Source: an uncultured Lachnospiraceae bacterium | GTDB lineage: Bacteria > Bacillota > Clostridia > Lachnospirales > Lachnospiraceae | Direction: 5' to 3' | Assembly (NCBI GenBank): GCA_947630125.1 | Contig: CANRGO010000010.1 | Coordinates: 1 to 41,796, forward strand | Length of the DNA: 41,796 nucleotides | In this document: positions 37,171-41,796 of the stretch, piece after piece | Position numbering within the stretch: the stretch's first letter is position 1 | How the letters are laid out: each line of letters starts with the position of its first letter | The notes under the pieces: generated by a model | What the model saw: only the letters and a program-made list of their open reading frames with translations | The model's database searches: none | Told to the model about the DNA's origin: nothing | Program-made: the position numbers and the translations under genes

Positions 37171-38185
37171 ACCACAACCTTATTTATATAGTAGTAATAG
37201 TTATGATCCTTATACAAATCTTGCCTTTGAGGAATTGTTATTTGAGAATTTATCAGAGGAACAGGTTATTTTATATTTATGGCAAAATGAAAACACCATT
37301 GTAATTGGGCAAAATCAAAATGCATGGTATGAAGTTAATCTGGAGGAATTTCATAAAAATAGTGGCAAAGTTGCAAGAAGGCTTTCGGGTGGGGGTGCAG
37401 TATTTCACGATTTAGGCAATCTTAATTTTACGTTTCTATCAAAGAAACCATTTTTTGATAAGCAAAAACAGGCCCAAATAATATGTGATGCGGTAAATCG
37501 TTTTGGTTTGAAAGCAGAGCAAAGTGGAAGAAATGATATTTTGCTAGATGGGAAAAAATTTTCAGGAAATGCATATTATGAGAAAAAAGATTCCTGCTAT
37601 CATCATGGAACGATTCTTATTCAAGCAGATTTTAATAAAATGTCTTCCTACCTAACACCATCCAAGGAGAAGATGCAGGCCAAGGGTATTAAAAGTGTTG
37701 CACAAAGAGTTACAAATCTAGCTGACTATTCTTCTCTGATCAACGTAGAGTCCATGAAAAGGGCATGTATTGAAAGTTTTCAAACGCATTTTCAACAACC
37801 CATACAGGTAATCAATCCTTCAAGCATCAACCATATGAGATGGGAGGAGTTAATTGAGCAGTATAAAAGTGAACAATGGATTTATGGAAAACAATCTGAA
37901 TTTCAATATGAAATAAAATGCGGATTGTCTGCTGGTTTCATACATCTTCAATTTCAAGTTCTAAATGGGAGTGTCGAAGCCCTTTCCTGTTATAGTGACA
38001 TTCTAAATACGGATTGGATTGAGCGTATCAAAGTAATTTTTTTAAAGAGTTTGTTTTCAAAAGAAGCGTTGCTGCATCATGTAGAAGCTGAAATCCAGAA
38101 AGAAAAAATCTACGGATCAAAAGAATATGAATTATTTTTGAAAGAATTAGAAATTGAAATTGAAAATGCTTTCAAAAAATATTGA
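37160..38185 (+). CDS. lplA: Lipoate-protein ligase A-type enzyme
   Basis: A 341-residue ligase that attaches free lipoate (via lipoyl-AMP) to the carrier lysine, here most likely GcvH. It shows RRLSGGGAVFHDLGNLNFTF and GRNDILLDGKKFSGNAYY, the classic lipoate/ATP-binding motifs, and a C-terminal accessory domain, so it is a full bacterial LplA. ATG 37160 lies inside the lpdA end (11-base overlap). Its place as last gene of the gcv cluster suggests that the cell salvages lipoate to activate this system. No lipA or lipB is in the window. Confidence 0.94.
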   Translation: MDYKPQPYLYSSNSYDPYTNLAFEELLFENLSEEQVILYLWQNENTIVIGQNQNAWYEVNLEEFHKNSGKVARRLSGGGAVFHDLGNLNFTFLSKKPFFDKQKQAQIICDAVNRFGLKAEQSGRNDILLDGKKFSGNAYYEKKDSCYHHGTILIQADFNKMSSYLTPSKEKMQAKGIKSVAQRVTNLADYSSLINVESMKRACIESFQTHFQQPIQVINPSSINHMRWEELIEQYKSEQWIYGKQSEFQYEIKCGLSAGFIHLQFQVLNGSVEALSCYSDILNTDWIERIKVIFLKSLFSKEALLHHVEAEIQKEKIYGSKEYELFLKELEIEIENAFKKY

Positions 38186-38254
38186 CTAGTTATCTTACTT
38201 GAAGTAGTCTAATATACGTAGTGAAATAAAACGAAGGACACAAGGGATTTTTAG

Positions 38255-41188
38255 ATGCAGATTCTACTTTTCATTTTGCTTATGATTACAGCAGCTTTTG
38301 CGTTGTGTGCAGGTATTTATATTCTTTATCTTAATCATAATCATCATTTACATAAACTGGTATATTTAATTAGTGTAGCTCTGACCATAATGGCTTATGG
38401 TATGGAGCGCTCTTTAACTGCTGAGTCCATGGAAATGGCTGTAAATTGGAGACGTTTTTCGAATGCCGGAACGTTGTTTTTATATGCCTTTGTATTGGAT
38501 TTTGTATATTTGAAATTTCGTGATGAATTAAAAAAATCAACCAAGATACAAAGAATATCGATTTATGTACCAGCAATCTTTTTTATTTATTTAACATCAG
38601 TTTCAGAGGTTTTTGTGCAGGATATTTACCATTTACAAAACAGGACTATCGGGTATGCCTATGTTCCAGGGAATGCATTTTGGGATGCTGTGATAGGTTT
38701 TTATTTGGCAGCATATATTATTGCAACCTTCCTTGTAATTCTACTCCGCATTCGAAAACATGAGAGTAAAAAACTTATAAATAATCGCCAGGAAAAGATT
38801 TTATTACTTGTTTTTGCAATGGGAACTCTATATTTTATTATCAATCAAGTATATTATCATGTGTTGCATTTTATCTATTTACAGGAAATATTTCCTTTGT
38901 TTGTACCATTGCCTGCAATGCTTCTTTTTTATAGAATGCTAAAATATAGCTTTATAGAGAAAAGAGAAGAAGATAAAGTGATGGAAGTATTCCGTAAACG
39001 TATCTTAAATTTTCTTTTAGTGGGTTATTTTCTTGGAGGAATTCTTTATTTTTCGACACAGATGTTTCTTAATGGAACTGAAAACAAAGCACAGGTTATT
39101 TTAGGTAGCACTGTACTTATTTTCTTTGCTTTTACGGTATTTGTGGCTAAGAAATACACCAGGAGCACGCAGGTACAAACTATTATTTTTTCCATTCTTT
39201 TAACGATTACAGTTGCATTTTTATTTAAGTGTTTTGAAGGAAGTGGAGTTATCACTGTTTGGGCCTTTCCCTTTATCATAATTATTGCCAGTGTGATGCT
39301 TTATGATTCCGCTGTATTTATTATGTGCTCTACAGTAACAATTATTATGATGGGATATTTTTGGATTTTCACCCCCAAAATTGTGGTTCAGTTAAATGAA
39401 ACAGATCACTTTGGGAGAATCCTTTTATTTGCGATTTCCATATATTTAATTGGCTATATTCGAAAAATATATATGAAACGTTTGCAGCAATTATCCGAAA
39501 AAAACCAAGACTTAGATTTGTTATTACAGGTTTCTACAAAAATTTTGGATATAAACTATGCCAATAAAAAAGATGTCCTATATGAGATTCTTGAAATGAT
39601 AGGCTTATGTTGGAAAGCAGAGAAAATAGTTTTATACCAAAAATATAAGGAGTCCTATACAGGAGCAGTAGAATCTATTGTTTGGGATCATTACTTGTTA
39701 GAGACAACTCCAGAGTTATATCAAAGAAAGTTTGTTTTTTTAAGAGTATCCGTTTATGCAGAGAATATCGAAGAATCTTATCTGCAGATTGACTTCCATG
39801 AGAAAAGCCGAATACATAAGGAATCCATGCTTCGAATGATGAATACGATTGCGAATATCATTGGAAAGGCAGAAGATAAAAACCTTCTAGAGATTCAAAA
39901 AGAAAATATGTCATTTTACGATCAGCTAAGTGGACTTCCAAACCGTCATTTATTTGAACATCATTTGGAGCAATGGATACTTTCAGCAAAAAAGAAGCAG
40001 CAGCAATTTGCCGTTTTATTTTTGGATGTTGATTTATTTAAGAACATCAATGATGTATATGGACACCAATTTGGAGATCGTGTTTTACTTGCTCTTTCAG
40101 ATAGACTTCAGGTTTTATTAACAAAAGAAGATGTACTTTGCCGTTTTGGTGGTGATGAATTTTTGATAATGACAAATCGTTTTTTTGGTCTTGATCTATT
40201 GGCTGAACTTATCCGAGACTTGTTGCTTGAGTTATCAAGACCTATTCAGATACAAGAATTTGAGGTTAATCTTACACTTAGTGTTGGTGTTGCCCTTTAT
40301 CCAGATAACGGAAGTGATAAGGATACTTTGATTAAAAGCGCTGATATCGCATTATTTCAAGCAAAAGATAAGGGAAAAAATTCTTATGTTTTCTGTTCGG
40401 AAAAAATGAAGGATGAATTGTCGAAAGAAATGATTATTCAAAATCAATTGGTCAAAGCATTGGAGAAGAATGAATTTGAACTTGTATATCAACCACAAAT
40501 TCAAACCAGTACGAAAAAAATAGTTGCAGTGGAGGCATTACTTCGTTGGAAAAACCCATTACTTGGATCGGTTTCACCAGGCGTGTTTATACCAATTGCA
40601 GAAAAATCAAGTGTGATACTTGCTATTGGTGATTATGTTCTTCGTGAAGCTTGCAGACAGCAAAAGGAGTTTTGTTACAAGGGATATGAACCCATTAGAG
40701 TAGCGGTTAATATTTCGGTGCATCAGTTAGTCAGTGACTTTTTTGCAGAACGTGTTTTTGAAATTATACAAGAGTCGGGTATTCATCCATCCCATTTGGA
40801 ACTTGAAATAACCGAAACAGCGGCAATGCAAGAGTCAGTGAAAATGATTGAAACACTAACAAAATTACATATGGCAGGAATTTCTATCGCTATAGATGAT
40901 TTTGGTATCGAATATTCCTCATTAACCAGGATAAAAGATTTACCTGTCGACCGTATTAAACTAGATATTCATTTTATACGAAATCTATTACATAATGAAA
41001 AAGAGCGTCAGCTTACAGAAGCAATCATTGGATTGGCAAATAAATTAAATTTAAAAGTAATAGCTGAAGGTGTTGAAGAAGAAGAACAGTATCAATATTT
41101 GAAAAAGAAGAAATGTGATGAAATACAGGGATATTTCTTTTATCCTCCGCTTCCGGTTCAGGAAATAGAACTTATACTGGAAAAATAA
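38255..41188 (+). CDS. Membrane GGDEF-EAL protein with GAF-like linker
   Basis: A 977-residue c-di-GMP protein. The N-terminal 410 residues hold many membrane helices (a 7TM-type region plus about six more), followed by a GAF-like domain (about 425-555), a GGDEF domain (GGDEF at 632-636) and an EAL domain (EALLRW, Glu760). The RxxD inhibitory site is not kept (TKED). The EAL domain keeps VNIS, ITET, the IKLD lysine, EGVEEE and QGYFF, but loop 6 reads DDFGIEYSS (881-889) instead of DDFGTGYSS. Cyclase activity is likely; phosphodiesterase activity may be weak or conditional. The ligand of the membrane part is unknown. Confidence 0.9.
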   Translation: MQILLFILLMITAAFALCAGIYILYLNHNHHLHKLVYLISVALTIMAYGMERSLTAESMEMAVNWRRFSNAGTLFLYAFVLDFVYLKFRDELKKSTKIQRISIYVPAIFFIYLTSVSEVFVQDIYHLQNRTIGYAYVPGNAFWDAVIGFYLAAYIIATFLVILLRIRKHESKKLINNRQEKILLLVFAMGTLYFIINQVYYHVLHFIYLQEIFPLFVPLPAMLLFYRMLKYSFIEKREEDKVMEVFRKRILNFLLVGYFLGGILYFSTQMFLNGTENKAQVILGSTVLIFFAFTVFVAKKYTRSTQVQTIIFSILLTITVAFLFKCFEGSGVITVWAFPFIIIIASVMLYDSAVFIMCSTVTIIMMGYFWIFTPKIVVQLNETDHFGRILLFAISIYLIGYIRKIYMKRLQQLSEKNQDLDLLLQVSTKILDINYANKKDVLYEILEMIGLCWKAEKIVLYQKYKESYTGAVESIVWDHYLLETTPELYQRKFVFLRVSVYAENIEESYLQIDFHEKSRIHKESMLRMMNTIANIIGKAEDKNLLEIQKENMSFYDQLSGLPNRHLFEHHLEQWILSAKKKQQQFAVLFLDVDLFKNINDVYGHQFGDRVLLALSDRLQVLLTKEDVLCRFGGDEFLIMTNRFFGLDLLAELIRDLLLELSRPIQIQEFEVNLTLSVGVALYPDNGSDKDTLIKSADIALFQAKDKGKNSYVFCSEKMKDELSKEMIIQNQLVKALEKNEFELVYQPQIQTSTKKIVAVEALLRWKNPLLGSVSPGVFIPIAEKSSVILAIGDYVLREACRQQKEFCYKGYEPIRVAVNISVHQLVSDFFAERVFEIIQESGIHPSHLELEITETAAMQESVKMIETLTKLHMAGISIAIDDFGIEYSSLTRIKDLPVDRIKLDIHFIRNLLHNEKERQLTEAIIGLANKLNLKVIAEGVEEEEQYQYLKKKKCDEIQGYFFYPPLPVQEIELILEK

Positions 41189-41212
41189 AGTCCTTAAAAA
41201 AAGGAGATTGTG

Positions 41213-41796
41213 ATGTTTAAAAATAAAGTGGTTCAAGTAGAAGAAACAACTCTTGAACATAAGAAACAATTTTTGTTAGATTTTTTTTATCTTAAAAATC
41301 CATATGAAGAGATGCAGAATTTTTTGAATCATGTATTTCCTGAAGAACTTTACTTGATCGTGGATAGTAATCTAATGTATAGTCAAAAACCAGTAACAGA
41401 TCATGAGCGTAAGCAATTGATGGAAGGTTTGAAAGAGCATTATGATAAATCAGAAGTTCAATCCTTCGTTAAGGAGAGACAGGTTGAAAAACAAGTTTCA
41501 ATCCTAGGGGTGCCTATGAATTTAGGTAAGGACAAAAAGATCACGCACTATCAAATGGGATTATTTTTTCAAAAAAATAAGAAAGATTTTCTTACATTAC
41601 TAACAAGATGTAGTTTCTTTTGCAAACAGGCGAAGACGGATGCAGAAGAAATAGATTTTGAAACCTACTTACAAGAGGAGTATTCAAGTTCTGGTTTTCC
41701 TGTTTATGTGGACACGTTTTTTAAAAGAATTAAGCTTTTGGTAGAACCAGAAGAAGAGGAAAAAATTATTAAGCAACTAGATAATGAAAATAATAT
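41213..41796 (+). CDS. Unrecognised protein, start only
   Basis: ATG 41213 follows AAAGGAG and opens a frame of 194 codons to the window edge. It begins 24 bases after the GGDEF-EAL stop, so it is likely co-transcribed. The visible part is soluble, rich in Lys, Glu and Phe, mostly helical in look, with no signal peptide. I recognise no family. Its N-terminal part (FLNHVFPEELYLIVDSN) and the rest give no catalytic motif. Confidence 0.7.
   Translation, partial: MFKNKVVQVEETTLEHKKQFLLDFFYLKNPYEEMQNFLNHVFPEELYLIVDSNLMYSQKPVTDHERKQLMEGLKEHYDKSEVQSFVKERQVEKQVSILGVPMNLGKDKKITHYQMGLFFQKNKKDFLTLLTRCSFFCKQAKTDAEEIDFETYLQEEYSSSGFPVYVDTFFKRIKLLVEPEEEEKIIKQLDNENN

Noticed and set aside
41191-41205. Hairpin TCCTT/AAGGA hiding the ribosome binding site of the last gene
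   Set aside because: The stem has only 5 base pairs, mostly A-T, and is too weak to claim regulation.
1-41796. CRISPR arrays, tRNA, rRNA, c-di-GMP riboswitches, prophage genes
   Set aside because: No repeat-spacer pattern, no cloverleaf or conserved riboswitch core, and no phage structural genes were seen on reading both strands; a model-based search was not possible.

Overview
The window looks like a chromosomal segment from a low-GC, motile, anaerobic Firmicute of the class Clostridia, probably close to Lachnospiraceae. The basis is the AT-rich codon use, strong GGAGG-type ribosome binding sites, a split glycine decarboxylase (GcvPA/GcvPB), many diguanylate cyclases and chemoreceptors, and a Gram-positive type IV pilus locus. 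No rRNA or tRNA gene is present to fix the species.

Layout. 1-2.4 kb: end of purK, purE, a DUF3360 membrane permease-like gene and a DUF1801 gene. 2.4-6.1 kb: a YitT membrane protein and a frameshifted AraC regulator on the minus strand, divergent from a GH51 arabinofuranosidase and a DUF2177 membrane gene. 6.2-10.9 kb: a NERD-domain protein, a membrane GGDEF protein, an AraC remnant and a large chemoreceptor. 10.9-12.8 kb: a MarR-MATE efflux operon with a clear promoter/operator. 12.9-13.9 kb: a GGDEF pseudogene. 13.97-18.24 kb: a terminator-bounded operon of a MarR regulator, a squalene/phytoene-synthase family enzyme, a fused phytol-kinase-like/DUF92 protein, and a membrane-anchored protein with CxxCxG zinc-finger-like repeats. 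18.2-18.8 kb: a second GGDEF pseudogene. 18.9-25.6 kb: a TetR regulator, a PilJ-like/PAS/GGDEF/hemerythrin protein and two tandem chemoreceptors. 25.6-31.4 kb: a decaying type IV pilus cluster (pilB, pilC and pilin broken, prepilin peptidase intact), an IS110-type transposase fragment and a broken downstream gene. 31.4-38.2 kb: a compact, intact glycine cleavage operon (gcvT, gcvH, gcvPA, gcvPB, lpdA, lplA). 38.2-41.8 kb: a GGDEF-EAL protein and the start of an unrecognised gene.

How the parts fit. The glycine cleavage operon appears complete, including its lipoate ligase. The isoprenoid operon is the most interesting unit. It pairs, in one polypeptide, homologues of the two kinases that plants use to turn phytol into phytyl diphosphate (VTE5 and VTE6), and places them 4 bases after a head-to-head prenyl synthase. 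This suggests a salvage route from a free prenyl alcohol to a diphosphate and then a C30/C40 product. A large share of the window is signalling (c-di-GMP and chemotaxis), but several signalling genes and the pilus machinery are broken by indels, internal deletions or nonsense codons. Some of these are single-base changes in homopolymer runs, so assembly error must be excluded for those. The nonsense substitutions in pilC and the large deletions in the GGDEF genes look like real decay.
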